From: WHSW01 sp963851045
GTDB lineage: Bacteria; Actinomycetota; Thermoleophilia; Solirubrobacterales; 70-9
DNA: 64,000 nt
NCBI GenBank assembly: GCA_963851045.1
Contig: CAWKNC010000002.1
Location: 558,001-622,000, forward strand
Reading direction: 5' to 3'
Shown: positions 16,987-25,201 of the stretch, piece by piece
Layout: each line of letters starts with the position of its first letter
Numbering within the stretch: position 1 is the stretch's first letter
Notes under the pieces: generated by a model
Databases searched by the model: none
Told to the model about the DNA's origin: nothing
What the model saw: the letters and a program-made list of their open reading frames with translations, nothing else
Position numbers and translations under genes: made by a program

Positions 16987-16996
16987 AGCCTAAGAT
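16987..16996. promoter_or_regulatory. Divergent promoters sharing a central TA (glycosyltransferase / MaoC)
   Basis: AGCCTAAGAT contains TAGGCT on the minus strand (16987-16992, 6 nt from the GTG at 16980) and TAAGAT on the plus strand (16991-16996, 11 nt from the ATG at 17008). The self-complementary TA at 16991-16992 serves both -10 elements. Confidence 0.5.
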
Positions 16997-17007
16997 CTCG
17001 CGCCCAA

Positions 17008-17571
17008 ATGAATTCGAACGACACAACAGAACACAAGCTTTCAACCGATCAGGCCGAGCGCGAGGCGTCTGGCGCACACGCCTATGGCCGCTACCTCGAG
17101 GAGTTCGAGGAGGGCGCCGTCTACAAGCACTGGCCGGCAAAGACCGTCACCGAATCCGACGATCACCTCTTCTGCCTGATCACGATGAACCACCACCCGC
17201 TGCACCTCAACGACGTCTACGCCGCCGAGTCGCAGCAGGGTCAGAACGTCGTCGTGGGCCCGCTCGTCTACTCGCTCGCGCTCGGAATGTCGGTTTCCGA
17301 CGTCTCCGGAAAGGCGATCGCGAACCTGGCGACCGAGGAGCTCTCTCACCCCAACCCGGTCTTTCACGGCGACACGCTGTACTGCGAGTCCGAGGTCCTC
17401 GAGGTGCGGGCGTCGAAGTCCAAGCCCGACCGCGGCATCGTCAAGGTCCACACGCGGGTCTACAAGCAGGACAACACTCTGGTGGCCGAGTTCAAGCGCA
17501 CCGTGCTGATTCCGAAGCGACCGAGTACGGGTTCTGACGACGCGCCGAAGGCAGAGGGCGACGTCGAGTAG
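17008..17571 (+). CDS. MaoC-family (R)-specific acyl-CoA hydratase; candidate mesaconyl-CoA hydratase
   Basis: A 187-residue single hotdog domain. DDHLFCLITMNHHPLHLNDVYAA is the hydratase-2 catalytic segment (Asp and His around H/D-PLH), followed by VVVGPLVYSLALGMS and the ELSHPNPVFHGDTLYCESEV core, then IVKVHTRVYKQDNTLVAEF, all typical of MaoC proteins. It would add water to a 2-enoyl-CoA. Mesaconyl-CoA is a reasonable substrate because the same window encodes Ccr, Ecm and a malyl-CoA lyase, but this is contextual. No Shine-Dalgarno is seen; TAAGAT lies 11 nt upstream. Confidence 0.85.
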   Translation: MNSNDTTEHKLSTDQAEREASGAHAYGRYLEEFEEGAVYKHWPAKTVTESDDHLFCLITMNHHPLHLNDVYAAESQQGQNVVVGPLVYSLALGMSVSDVSGKAIANLATEELSHPNPVFHGDTLYCESEVLEVRASKSKPDRGIVKVHTRVYKQDNTLVAEFKRTVLIPKRPSTGSDDAPKAEGDVE

Positions 17572-17574
17572 GTC

Positions 17575-18725
17575 CTAGCGCTGCTTGCCCGCCCGCGTTC
17601 GGTCGAGCGCGCTCGGGTTGAGCGCGAGGGGGTCCGCGACCCCTGCGATTGCGAGGGTGATCTCGAGCTCGGCAAGGAGCGTGCGCAGCATGTGCCGGAC
17701 GCCCGCCTCCCCTGCCAGCGCCAGGCCGTGGACGTAGGGTCGGCCGATGAAGACGGCCTCGGCCCCCAGTGCCAGCGCCCGGTAGACGTCGGTGCCCGTG
17801 CGGACACCCGAGCCGAACAGGACGGCGACCTGGTCGCCCACCGCGTCCGCGATCCGCGGCAGAACGTGAATCGTGCCGGTCGGGCGGGGCCCACGGCGTC
17901 CGCGTTCGTTCGAGACGACGATGCCGTCGAAGCCACGGTGGACCGCCTTCCGCGCGTCCGGCACGGTCTGGATGCCGGAGAGGAGGATCGGCCCATCCCA
18001 TTCCTCGCGGATCGCCGCGAGCGCCGCCCAGCCCTTCCCGGGCTGTGGCGGTGAGAGCACCAGGTGGGTGCACCCTGCGAGCCGCGCGCGCGTAAGGAGC
18101 GCAAGGTCGGGACCGTCTCTGCCTGGCCAGTCCAGGCCGAACCATCGTGAGCCCTGGGGCGCGGCGGCGGCGACGCTCTCGACCGGTCTGGTTGACAGCG
18201 ACGAGTGGACGTACGTGAGGTCCAACATCCCAGCCGCCCGAGCGGTCGCGTCCTCGCCGTCGGGGTGCGCCAGACCCTGGCCTCCCACCGGACCGAGGAT
18301 GACCGGCGCTGGCATCTCGACGCCGAGCACAGTCGTGCTCGGATCGCGCTCGGCGCGATCGATGAACATCCGCGGGACGATCCGCCACGCTCGCAGAGCC
18401 CGCGCGTTCGCGCGCACGGCGGCTGCGCCGCCCGCCCACGCGAGCAGATGCCGGCGCGCCCCGTCGTCCAGCACGCTCGCCGCGGTGGCCTCGAGGTCGG
18501 ACAGGTTCGTGGTGAAGATCGGCTTGACGCCGCTGGTCATCCCGTTGACATAGATCTCGGACTGGTAGGCCCCGAACGGGGCCGTCGGGCCAACCGGGGC
18601 TGACTGTGGGCGAGTGCGGGGGCAGGCGCTGATCGGCCCGCGGCGAGCGCGGGTGGCAAGAGGACGGTCGCGGCGGCGGCCACAACGGCCCCCTCGAGGA
18701 ATTGGCGACGAGTGCTCTCGGACAC
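17575..18725 (-). pseudogene. Degenerate Tat-signal FMN-dependent alpha-hydroxyacid oxidase paralogue, frame-broken
   Basis: A GTG at 18725 starts a twin-arginine signal peptide (STRRQFLEGAVVAAAATVLL). The frame is lost between about 18580 and 18635, and the enzyme body continues in another frame (APFGAYQSEIYVNG) to 17575. The span is a multiple of three plus two. Relative to its neighbour at 18740 the catalytic Lys is Ser (ILLSGIQ), the catalytic His is Glu (SNERGRR), the two active-site Tyr are His and Asp, and the segment with the catalytic Asp is missing. The FMN phosphate-binding end (GSGVRTGTDVYRAL, GRPYVHGLAL) is intact. Either a decaying duplicate or a non-catalytic FMN-binding protein; the intact part runs 17575-18540. 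Confidence 0.7.
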
Positions 18726-18739
18726 GACTGGACTCCGAT

Positions 18740-19864
18740 TCAGCGCGAGCGGCTCAGGGAGGCGGGGGACAGGGTTCGGTGACTGCGGTGGCCGGCCTTG
18801 CGCACCTCGCGCTCGAGATCTTCGACAAGGCGACGCATAACGATCTGGGCGCCCCGCTGCCCGCCCAGCGCGAGGCCGTACATATACGGACGTCCGATGA
18901 GTACAGCGTCGGCACCGAGCGCCAGAGCCTTGAAGACGTCGCGGCCCGTGCGGACGCCGGAGTCGAAGAGCACGGGCATCTTGTCGCCTACGGCCTCGAC
19001 GATCGGCCTGAGTGCGTCAAGCGACGCGATTGCCCCGTCGACCTGGCGGCCGCCGTGGTTGGAGACGACGATGCCGTCGATCTTGTTCTTAACGGCAAGC
19101 TTCGCGTCGCGCGGACTCTGGATTCCCTTGAGCAGGATCGGGCCATCCCAGTTCGCGCGGATGAGTGGCAGCTGGTCCCAGCTCAGGCCGGGGTTTTGAA
19201 AGACACCCGCGAACGCAACGCCGACCGGCAACGGAGCGACATCCGCCGGCGCGGGCATCCGGCGCTGAAAGACCGGGTCACTCGTGTAGTTGGCGATCCC
19301 CTTGTTCTCGAGGAAGGGCGAGTACCCGCGGTCGAGATCGAGCGGGCGCCAGCCGAGCAATGTCGTGTCGAGCGTGATGACCAGGTGGGTGTAGCCAGCC
19401 TCCCTGGCACGGCCAAGAAATGACACGGCCAGCTCGTCGTCGTTGGGCCAGTAGAGCTGGTACCAGCGCGAGCCGTCCCCGTTGGCCGCGGCCACATCCT
19501 CCATCTTGTAGGCGCCCTGCGTGGAGTGCACATATGTCAGCCCGAGCTCGGCCGCCGCGCGGGCAGTGGCGAGGTCGCCATCCGGATGCGCAAGCGTCTG
19601 GACCCCGATTGGCGCGAAGAGAAGCGGCGCGGGCATGCGCGTGCCCAAGATTGTGGTGGAGAGATCGACGTTCGCCGGCCTGCGATCCTCGCGCCGCCTG
19701 ATTGCCCAACGGCGAAACGCGGCCGCGTTGGCGTCCGTGGTGTCCGTATCCCCGGCGCCGGCGAGGATGTACGCGAGCGCCTCGGGTTCCAGGACCTTGG
19801 CGGCCTGCGCCTCTAACTGCGAGAGGTCATCGGGGATGGCGGAAGCGGCTGGGCCCTTCTTCAC
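18740..19864 (-). CDS. FMN-dependent alpha-hydroxyacid oxidase (lactate 2-monooxygenase-like)
   Basis: About 374 residues from the GTG at 19864; an upstream in-frame start at 19963 gives a non-homologous extension. All FMN-oxidase active-site elements are visible: YILAGAGD (Tyr), WYQLYWPND (Tyr), VITLDTTLLGWRPLD (Asp), ILLKGIQSP (Lys) and VVSNHGGRQVD (His and Arg), then DSGVRTGRDVFKALALGADAV for FMN phosphate. The family oxidises L-2-hydroxyacids such as lactate or glycolate. It lacks the Tat signal seen in its paralogue 3' of it, so it is probably cytosolic. Both genes run on the minus strand, suggesting a duplicated pair. Confidence 0.88.
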   Translation of the reverse strand: MKKGPAASAIPDDLSQLEAQAAKVLEPEALAYILAGAGDTDTTDANAAAFRRWAIRRREDRRPANVDLSTTILGTRMPAPLLFAPIGVQTLAHPDGDLATARAAAELGLTYVHSTQGAYKMEDVAAANGDGSRWYQLYWPNDDELAVSFLGRAREAGYTHLVITLDTTLLGWRPLDLDRGYSPFLENKGIANYTSDPVFQRRMPAPADVAPLPVGVAFAGVFQNPGLSWDQLPLIRANWDGPILLKGIQSPRDAKLAVKNKIDGIVVSNHGGRQVDGAIASLDALRPIVEAVGDKMPVLFDSGVRTGRDVFKALALGADAVLIGRPYMYGLALGGQRGAQIVMRRLVEDLEREVRKAGHRSHRTLSPASLSRSR

Positions 19865-19971
19865 GGGCCGGAGTCTGGCAGGAGCCTCGCGATCGGGCGG
19901 CAGTTGCTCGTGGCGCTGGTTGACCTCGGATCGCAGGGGTAGGGGGAGCTTCCCCGACCCCAAGGAGAGCG

Positions 19972-20115
19972 ATGACCGAACAGCCCGAACAGCAGCACGA
20001 CGAGGAGCCGACGACGGACGACGAGGGCCCGGTTGAGACCGGCCGCGAGACCGCCGACGATGTCTCGCAGGAGCTCAAGGATCGCGAGGAGGAGATCGAG
20101 GAGGGCGGCGAGTAG
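19972..20115 (+). CDS. Small acidic hypothetical protein
   Basis: A 47-residue ORF with AAGGAGA 3 nt before its ATG. The product is extremely acidic (TTDDEGPVETGRETADD, then KDREEEIEEGGE) and probably disordered. The strong ribosome-binding site and the position between two minus-strand genes that do not overlap it support a real gene. I recognise no family. The stop is 3 nt from the convergent LLM oxidoreductase stop. Confidence 0.6.
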   Translation: MTEQPEQQHDEEPTTDDEGPVETGRETADDVSQELKDREEEIEEGGE

Positions 20116-20118
20116 CCG

Positions 20119-21099
20119 CTAGGTGATCAGCTTCGCAACGGCCTCGATCCCGGCGTCGAAGTCGGTGCCGGCGATGCCACCGATGCCCGGCGAGGTTGTG
20201 CCTGCCGCCTCGTAGCGTCGGACGGCGCCGTGGACCTCGTCGATGTCGCCGATCCCCGCCAGCTCGGCGAGCATGCGATCCGAGAGGCCGGCCTTCGCGC
20301 GCTCGATGTCGCCCGCCGCCATGCCCGCGTCGAACTCGGCGAGCTCGTCGGCAAAGCCCGACGCCTCGAGCATCGCGCGATAGAACGGCAGCGACGCGTA
20401 GGGGATCAGGTCCTGACGGAAGGTGGCGCGCGCGGCTTCGACGTCGTCGGTGAGAGCGATCGGGACCGCGGCGACGACATCGAAGTCATCAAACGAGCGC
20501 CCTGAGGCATCGACTCCCTCGCGCAACGCCGGGATCACGGTGCTCTCGATGTAGGAGGGACAGCAGAGCCAGAGCATCACGCCGTCGGCGTGCTCACCGG
20601 CCAGCTTCAGCATGTTCGGCGACAGCGCGGCGACGTAGATCGGCAGCTCGGGCCGTGCCGAATAGCCCATGAACGCGAACTTCGTCGGGAAGTGCGCGGA
20701 GTCGGGTGGCTCCTCCCCCTTGAGAATCGCCCGCACGCCGAGCAGGTACTCCCGCATCTGCGTCACCGGCTTCGTGATCTTCTGGCCGTGCCAGTTCTCG
20801 ACGGTCACCCGGTGCGAGACGCCAAGCCCCAGGACCATGCGCCCGTTCGAGTACTCGTCGATCGTCGCGGCGGTCTGCGCCATCGTCGCTGGCGTGCGCG
20901 AGAAGATTGGCACGACCCCCGTGCCGAGGCGGATGCGGCTCGATGCGGCGGCGTAAGCCATCAGGACCGTCAGCGAGTCGCGCCCGGCGATGTGCGTGGT
21001 GTACGCAGCGTCATAGCCGAGCTCGTCCGCGCGCGCCACGCGCTCGAGGGTCTTGTCGAGCGAACGGCCGGGGGAGATGAAGGCGCCGATGCCTGCCAC
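20119..21099 (-). CDS. LLM-class flavin-dependent oxidoreductase, probably F420-dependent
   Basis: About 326 residues, a luciferase-like TIM barrel: GIGAFISPGRSLDKTLERVA at the start, RIRLGTGVVPIFSRTPATMAQ (the cofactor-phosphate region), SNGRMVLGLGVSH, and GYSARPELPIYVAALSPNML. The GTG at 21099 starts at the usual family N-terminus, with TATGAA 6 nt upstream; an ATG at 21129 would add ten residues. LLM proteins of this subgroup commonly use coenzyme F420, whose biosynthesis is encoded at 41-47 kb. The substrate is unknown. Confidence 0.85.
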   Translation of the reverse strand: MAGIGAFISPGRSLDKTLERVARADELGYDAAYTTHIAGRDSLTVLMAYAAASSRIRLGTGVVPIFSRTPATMAQTAATIDEYSNGRMVLGLGVSHRVTVENWHGQKITKPVTQMREYLLGVRAILKGEEPPDSAHFPTKFAFMGYSARPELPIYVAALSPNMLKLAGEHADGVMLWLCCPSYIESTVIPALREGVDASGRSFDDFDVVAAVPIALTDDVEAARATFRQDLIPYASLPFYRAMLEASGFADELAEFDAGMAAGDIERAKAGLSDRMLAELAGIGDIDEVHGAVRRYEAAGTTSPGIGGIAGTDFDAGIEAVAKLIT

Positions 21100-21127
21100 G
21101 CGGCATTCATATACGAGAATCGTCTGC

Positions 21128-21619
21128 ATGCACTCGCTCGAGCGCTCCTCCGTGCACTCTCGCTCGGCAGCGGAGATATGGGAACGCGCGATCACGGAGG
21201 AGGGCATCAACCATGAACTGCGGCCGATCCTGCGAATGACGATGCCTCCGGGTCTGCGCGGCAGGACGATCGGGGATGTCGAGGTCGGGGTCGAGCTCGG
21301 CCGCAGCTGGATCCTGCTCGGTGGCGTCCTGCCGGTCGACTTTGACGACCTCAAGCTCGCCGAGATCGGCCCCGGCACGCGCTTTTTGGAGCGCTCGCGG
21401 ACGCTCGCCTTCGCGGTCTGGCAGCACGAGCGCACCGTTGCGGACGAGGGGCCCGGCTGCCGCGTTACGGACCGCCTGAGCTTCGAGCTGCGACGTTCGC
21501 TCGCCTGGCTGCCGGCTTCAGCGGCGCTGGCGCGAGCGATCGTCGGTCTGCTCTTCAGCCATCGCCACCGGCGGCTTGCGAGCTACTGGTCGGCCCGAGC
21601 CAGGGCGCTGCGGGGCTAG
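21128..21619 (+). CDS. Probable SRPBCC-fold protein
   Basis: A 163-residue protein starting with a strand-helix pattern (SLERSSVHSRSAAEIWERAI) that resembles the START/SRPBCC N-terminus, followed by strand-rich GDVEVGVELGRSWILLGGVLPVDFDD and a C-terminal helix ending FSHRHRRLASYW. These proteins bind hydrophobic ligands in a cavity. The assignment is by pattern only. It diverges from the LLM oxidoreductase and ends on a CTAG shared with the next gene. Confidence 0.6.
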   Translation: MHSLERSSVHSRSAAEIWERAITEEGINHELRPILRMTMPPGLRGRTIGDVEVGVELGRSWILLGGVLPVDFDDLKLAEIGPGTRFLERSRTLAFAVWQHERTVADEGPGCRVTDRLSFELRRSLAWLPASAALARAIVGLLFSHRHRRLASYWSARARALRG

Positions 21620-22182
21620 TGCGACTCGTCGGTCGCGTGCGCCGGCGGGCGCGATTCCTCAGCGAGTGAGGTGATCTCGAGCACGCCGCGTGCGGCCTCC
21701 TCGAGTACGTCGGTGGCCTCCTCGGGTGAGCGCGCATAGAGCTCGACGAGAAGGTGGACGATGATGCGTTCCTCGTCGTGTTTGTGAAAGCGCACGTGTG
21801 TGAAGAACTCGCGGGTGCCGGGGTCGCCGAAGGCGGCGTAGGTGAGTGAGTCGGCTGCCTCGGGGCCGGAGCAGGTCTCGACCAGATCCTGGTCCACCAT
21901 CACCGTGCAGGAGGCGACCCACGGCGTCCCGGCGACCATCCGCTCCCAGCGGTCCTCGATCGGGACCACGCGGGCCTCGTCGATCGTCAAATGAGGCTGG
22001 TCGTGCATGCAGTCCAGACACTGGACAACGGCCTCCTGAATCTCCTCGACGCGCTCGGCGGTTTCGCCGGAGTCAGGGTCGACGCGAATGATCGCGTCGT
22101 AGTGCACCTGCGCCTCCAGGCGGGTCGACCAGCAGCGGTAACAACGCAGCCAGGCGGCTCGATCGCCGTTGAGCTCGCTCAT
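21616..22182 (-). CDS. Conserved-looking hypothetical protein with N-terminal zinc-ribbon cysteines
   Basis: A 188-residue protein. CYRCWSTRL near residue 14 and CLDCMHDQPHL near residue 55 give two CxxC pairs about 40 residues apart, a likely zinc ribbon. The remainder is acidic alpha/beta sequence with HVRFHKHDEERIIVHLLVELYA, which I cannot place. TACCCT lies 8 nt before the ATG and no Shine-Dalgarno is seen, so the mRNA may be leaderless. The stop shares CTAG with the convergent SRPBCC-like gene. Function unknown. Confidence 0.6.
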   Translation of the reverse strand: MSELNGDRAAWLRCYRCWSTRLEAQVHYDAIIRVDPDSGETAERVEEIQEAVVQCLDCMHDQPHLTIDEARVVPIEDRWERMVAGTPWVASCTVMVDQDLVETCSGPEAADSLTYAAFGDPGTREFFTHVRFHKHDEERIIVHLLVELYARSPEEATDVLEEAARGVLEITSLAEESRPPAHATDESH

Positions 22183-22190
22183 CCCATTTG

Positions 22191-22196
22191 AGGGTA
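22191..22196 (-). promoter_or_regulatory. Leaderless-type -10 element of the zinc-ribbon gene
   Basis: TACCCT on the minus strand, 8 nt upstream of the ATG at 22182, with no ribosome-binding site between. Confidence 0.35.
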
Positions 22197-22260
22197 GCGC
22201 CGGGAATCCGGCGCAACAATCATCCCGAGACCGGGCGGCCCGAACGGCCCAAGGCTCAGC

Positions 22261-24261
22261 TCAGGCCGGGGAGGCGGTGCTTGCAGCGCTGCGCTCGCCG
22301 ACGAGGTCCACGAGCTCATCCATGATCCGGTTGACGTCGAAGTCCTTCGGCGTATAGACCCCGGCAACGCCCAGCTCGCGAAGCTTCGCGGCGTCCGCGA
22401 GGGGGATGATCCCCCCGACCACCACCGGCACGTCGACACCCTGTTCCTGAAGGAGTCGCACGGTCTCCGGGATGAGCTCGAGGTGTGAGCCGGACAGGAT
22501 CGAGAGGCCGACGACGTCAACGTCCTCCTGCACCGCCGAGGCGGCGATCTGCTCCGGTGTCAGGCGGATGCCCTGGTAGATGACCTCCATGCCGACATCG
22601 CGCGCGCGGACCGCGATCTGCTCCGCGCCGTTTGAGTGACCGTCAAGACCGGGCTTTCCGACCAGGATTCGCGGCCGGTGGCCGATCCGCTGCGCAAGCT
22701 CGTTGACGCGCTCGCGGGTTGCGGCGAGCAGTTCCTCATCGGCGCCGGCTGCCGAACCTGAGACGCCCGTCGGAGCCCGGTAGTCGCCGAAGACATCGCG
22801 GAGGGTCTGCGCCCATTCGCCGGTCGTCGCGCCCGCCTTGGCCGCGGCGATCGTCGCCGGCATGATGTTCACCGAGTCGTCGGCCGCCGCTGCGGCGAGC
22901 TCGGCAAGGGCGCTTTCGACGGCCGCATCATCGCGCTCGGTCCGCCAGCTCTCGAGCGCCGCGCGGCATTCGCGCTCGACCTCGGGATCCGGTGTGAGGA
23001 TCCCTCCGTCGGCGCCCGCAGTGAGCGGTGAGTCCTCGGTTTCGGTGTAGCTGTTCTGACCGATGACCTTGATCTCGCCCTGCTCGATCTTTGCGATCCG
23101 CTCGCGGTGGGACTCGACGAGACGCGCCTTCATGTAGGCGACGGCCTCGACGGCCCCGCCCTGATCGGCGACGATCTTCATCTCCTCGCGTGCGCCCTCG
23201 ATCAGCTCATCGACGAGGCCCTCCATCACCTTCGAGCCGTCGAAGATGTCGGGGTACTCCAGTAGGTCGGTCTCGAAGGCGAGCACCTGCTGGATTCGCA
23301 GGCTCCACTGCTGATCCCACGGCCGGGGCAGGCCCATCGCCTCGTTCCAGGCGGGAAGCTGGATCGCACGTGCGCGAGCGTTGCGCCCGAGCGTCACGGC
23401 GAGCGCTTCGAGGACGATGCGCTGGACGTTGTTCTCGGGCTGCGCCTCGGTGAGGCCCAGGCTGTTGACCTGGACTCCGTAACGCATGCGCAGGAGCTTC
23501 GGCTCGGTGACGCCGTAGCGCTCGCGGCCGATCTCCTCCCAGAGCGCGCTCATCGCTCGCAATTTCGCGTGCTCCTCAACGAAACGAACGCCGGCATTGA
23601 CGAAGAACGAGATGCGACCGAAGACCTTGGGGAAGTCCTCCTCGGCAACCTGTCCCCGAGCCTTGACCTCGTCGAGCACGGCAATCGCCGTCGACATCGC
23701 GTACGCGATCTCCTGGACCGGGGTCGCGCCCGCCTCCTGCAGGTGATAGCTGCAGATGTTGGTCGGATTCCAGCTCGGCATCTCGTTGACGGTGAATGCC
23801 ACCGTGTCGGCGATCAGTCGCATCGACGGGCCCGGCGGGAACGCATAGGTGCCGCGCGAGAGGTACTCCTTGATGATGTCGTTCTGGGTTGTGCCGGTGA
23901 GCGCGGCTCGGTCGACGTCGTTTTCGTCGGCCACGGTCACGTAGAGGCCCAGCAGCCAGGCCGCCGTGGCGTTGATCGTCATCGACGTGTTCATCTCGCC
24001 AAGCGGGATGCCGTCGAAGAGCGCGTGCATGTCGCCCTTATGCGCGATCGAGACGCCGACCTTGCCGACCTCGCCGCGGGCGAGGATGTGGTCTGAGTCA
24101 TAGCCGGTCTGTGTCGGCAGGTCGAAGGCGACCGAGAGCCCGGTCTGCCCCTTGGCCAGGTTGCGCCGGTAGAGCTCGTTCGAGCGCCGAGCGTCGGAAT
24201 GCCCAGCGTAGGTGCGCATCACCCAAGGGCGGTCGGGCTGGTCCAGGCGGTGATCGCTCAT
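22261..24261 (-). CDS. ecm: Ethylmalonyl-CoA mutase (MeaA family, B12-dependent)
   Basis: A 666-residue single-chain acyl-CoA mutase: TIM-barrel domain with RPWVMRTYAGHSDA, AKGQTGLSVAFDLPTQTGYD and TGTTQNDIIKEYLSRGTY, and a C-terminal cobalamin domain (from about 529) with the DxHxxG lower-ligand motif at D540-H542-G545 and a GLSILSGSH strand. The MeaA-type N-terminus and the length, shorter than the roughly 730 residues of methylmalonyl-CoA mutase large subunits, favour ethylmalonyl-CoA mutase, which makes methylsuccinyl-CoA. Crotonyl-CoA carboxylase/reductase at 27918-29186 supports this. The gene shares a divergent promoter with the MBL hydrolase. Confidence 0.9.
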   Translation of the reverse strand: MSDHRLDQPDRPWVMRTYAGHSDARRSNELYRRNLAKGQTGLSVAFDLPTQTGYDSDHILARGEVGKVGVSIAHKGDMHALFDGIPLGEMNTSMTINATAAWLLGLYVTVADENDVDRAALTGTTQNDIIKEYLSRGTYAFPPGPSMRLIADTVAFTVNEMPSWNPTNICSYHLQEAGATPVQEIAYAMSTAIAVLDEVKARGQVAEEDFPKVFGRISFFVNAGVRFVEEHAKLRAMSALWEEIGRERYGVTEPKLLRMRYGVQVNSLGLTEAQPENNVQRIVLEALAVTLGRNARARAIQLPAWNEAMGLPRPWDQQWSLRIQQVLAFETDLLEYPDIFDGSKVMEGLVDELIEGAREEMKIVADQGGAVEAVAYMKARLVESHRERIAKIEQGEIKVIGQNSYTETEDSPLTAGADGGILTPDPEVERECRAALESWRTERDDAAVESALAELAAAAADDSVNIMPATIAAAKAGATTGEWAQTLRDVFGDYRAPTGVSGSAAGADEELLAATRERVNELAQRIGHRPRILVGKPGLDGHSNGAEQIAVRARDVGMEVIYQGIRLTPEQIAASAVQEDVDVVGLSILSGSHLELIPETVRLLQEQGVDVPVVVGGIIPLADAAKLRELGVAGVYTPKDFDVNRIMDELVDLVGERSAASTASPA

Positions 24262-24268
24262 GACTGAG

Positions 24269-24278
24269 ATTGTAAGTT
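24269..24278. promoter_or_regulatory. Divergent promoters sharing a central TA (ecm / MBL hydrolase)
   Basis: ATTGTAAGTT contains TACAAT on the minus strand (24269-24274, 7 nt from the ecm ATG) and TAAGTT on the plus strand (24273-24278, 9 nt from the GTG at 24288). TA at 24273-24274 belongs to both. Confidence 0.55.
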
Positions 24279-24287
24279 CGATCGGCC

Positions 24288-25127
24288 GTGTCCGACGAAC
24301 CCAGGCTCATCGACACCATGCACCTCGGCCGCGACCGCGTGATTGCCGCGCACGAGGTCCGCGGCGAGCTGATCGTCGATCCGGGCCCGGAGTCCTGTAT
24401 CGAGACGCTGCTCGCCGGGCTGGCGGGTGAGCCGCGCGCGCTGCTGCTCACCCACATCCATCTCGACCACGCGGGCGCGACCGGCGCGCTCGTCCGCCGC
24501 TTTCCCGACCTGAGGGTGTACGTGAGCGAGGTCGGAGCACCGCATGTGATCGACCCGTCGAAGCTCATGAAGAGCGCGACTCGTCTCTACGGCGAGGACA
24601 ACATGGCGCGACTTTGGGGTGAGGTCGTGCCCGTGCCCGAGGCGAACGTGATCGCGCTCAGCGGGGGCGAGGAGGTCGAGGGCTTTCGCGCGGAGCACGT
24701 TCCCGGGCATGCGTCGCACCATCTCTGCTGGTTGGATCTCCAGACAGGCGATGCGTATGTCGGCGACATGGCCGGGGTCAGGACACCGCCGAGCGATTAC
24801 ACGATCGCGCCCACGCCGCCTCCGGAGATCGATGTCGAGGCCTGGCTTGAATCGGTCGACCGGATTGAGGGGCTCGAGCCGACCTCGCTGCGGCTGACTC
24901 ATTTCGGCGAGGCCTCGGAGGTCGCCGCTCAGCTCAACCGGGTCCGCGAGAGCCTGCGAGCGAACACGGAGCTTGCGAAGCAGGGTCGCGAGGCGTTTCT
25001 CGATCGCTTCGAGGCCGGCATCGACGCCCACGAGGACTCCGAGACGGCAGCGAGGACCCGCCAGGCCACGCCGCCCGAGCAGCAGTGGCTCGGCCTCGAG
25101 CGGTATCTGAGGAAACGCGAGGCCTGA
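24288..25127 (+). CDS. MBL-fold metallo-hydrolase
   Basis: A 279-residue metallo-beta-lactamase fold protein with THIHLDHAG (the HxHxDH dinuclear metal site, near residues 56-64), HVPGHASHHL (third His), GDMAGVRTP (bridging Asp) and a C-terminal LTHFGEA with the last His. The family includes glyoxalase II, lactonases and thioesterases. The GTG at 24288 lacks a Shine-Dalgarno. The divergent arrangement with ecm over one promoter may mean co-regulation; hydrolysis of a CoA or glutathione thioester is possible but not shown. Confidence 0.87.
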   Translation: MSDEPRLIDTMHLGRDRVIAAHEVRGELIVDPGPESCIETLLAGLAGEPRALLLTHIHLDHAGATGALVRRFPDLRVYVSEVGAPHVIDPSKLMKSATRLYGEDNMARLWGEVVPVPEANVIALSGGEEVEGFRAEHVPGHASHHLCWLDLQTGDAYVGDMAGVRTPPSDYTIAPTPPPEIDVEAWLESVDRIEGLEPTSLRLTHFGEASEVAAQLNRVRESLRANTELAKQGREAFLDRFEAGIDAHEDSETAARTRQATPPEQQWLGLERYLRKREA

Positions 25128-25135
25128 AAAATCGC

Positions 25136-25157
25136 GTGCGCTCCTTTTGGAGCGCAC
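25136..25157. repeat. Perfect hairpin, possible terminator
   Basis: Inverted repeat with 9-bp arms GTGCGCTCC / GGAGCGCAC around a TTTT loop, 8 nt after the MBL stop codon. No T-run follows on the plus strand; an A-run precedes it, so the T-tract would be on the minus strand. Confidence 0.4.
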
Positions 25158-25201
25158 CGGTGTTCTGGGTACCTCAGCGGCTACGCTGCCGGACAGTCGA
25201 T

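Noticed and set aside
25136..25157. Intrinsic terminator for a minus-strand gene
   Set aside because: The T-run lies on the minus strand, but the nearest upstream minus-strand gene ends about 1 kb away; listed only as a hairpin.
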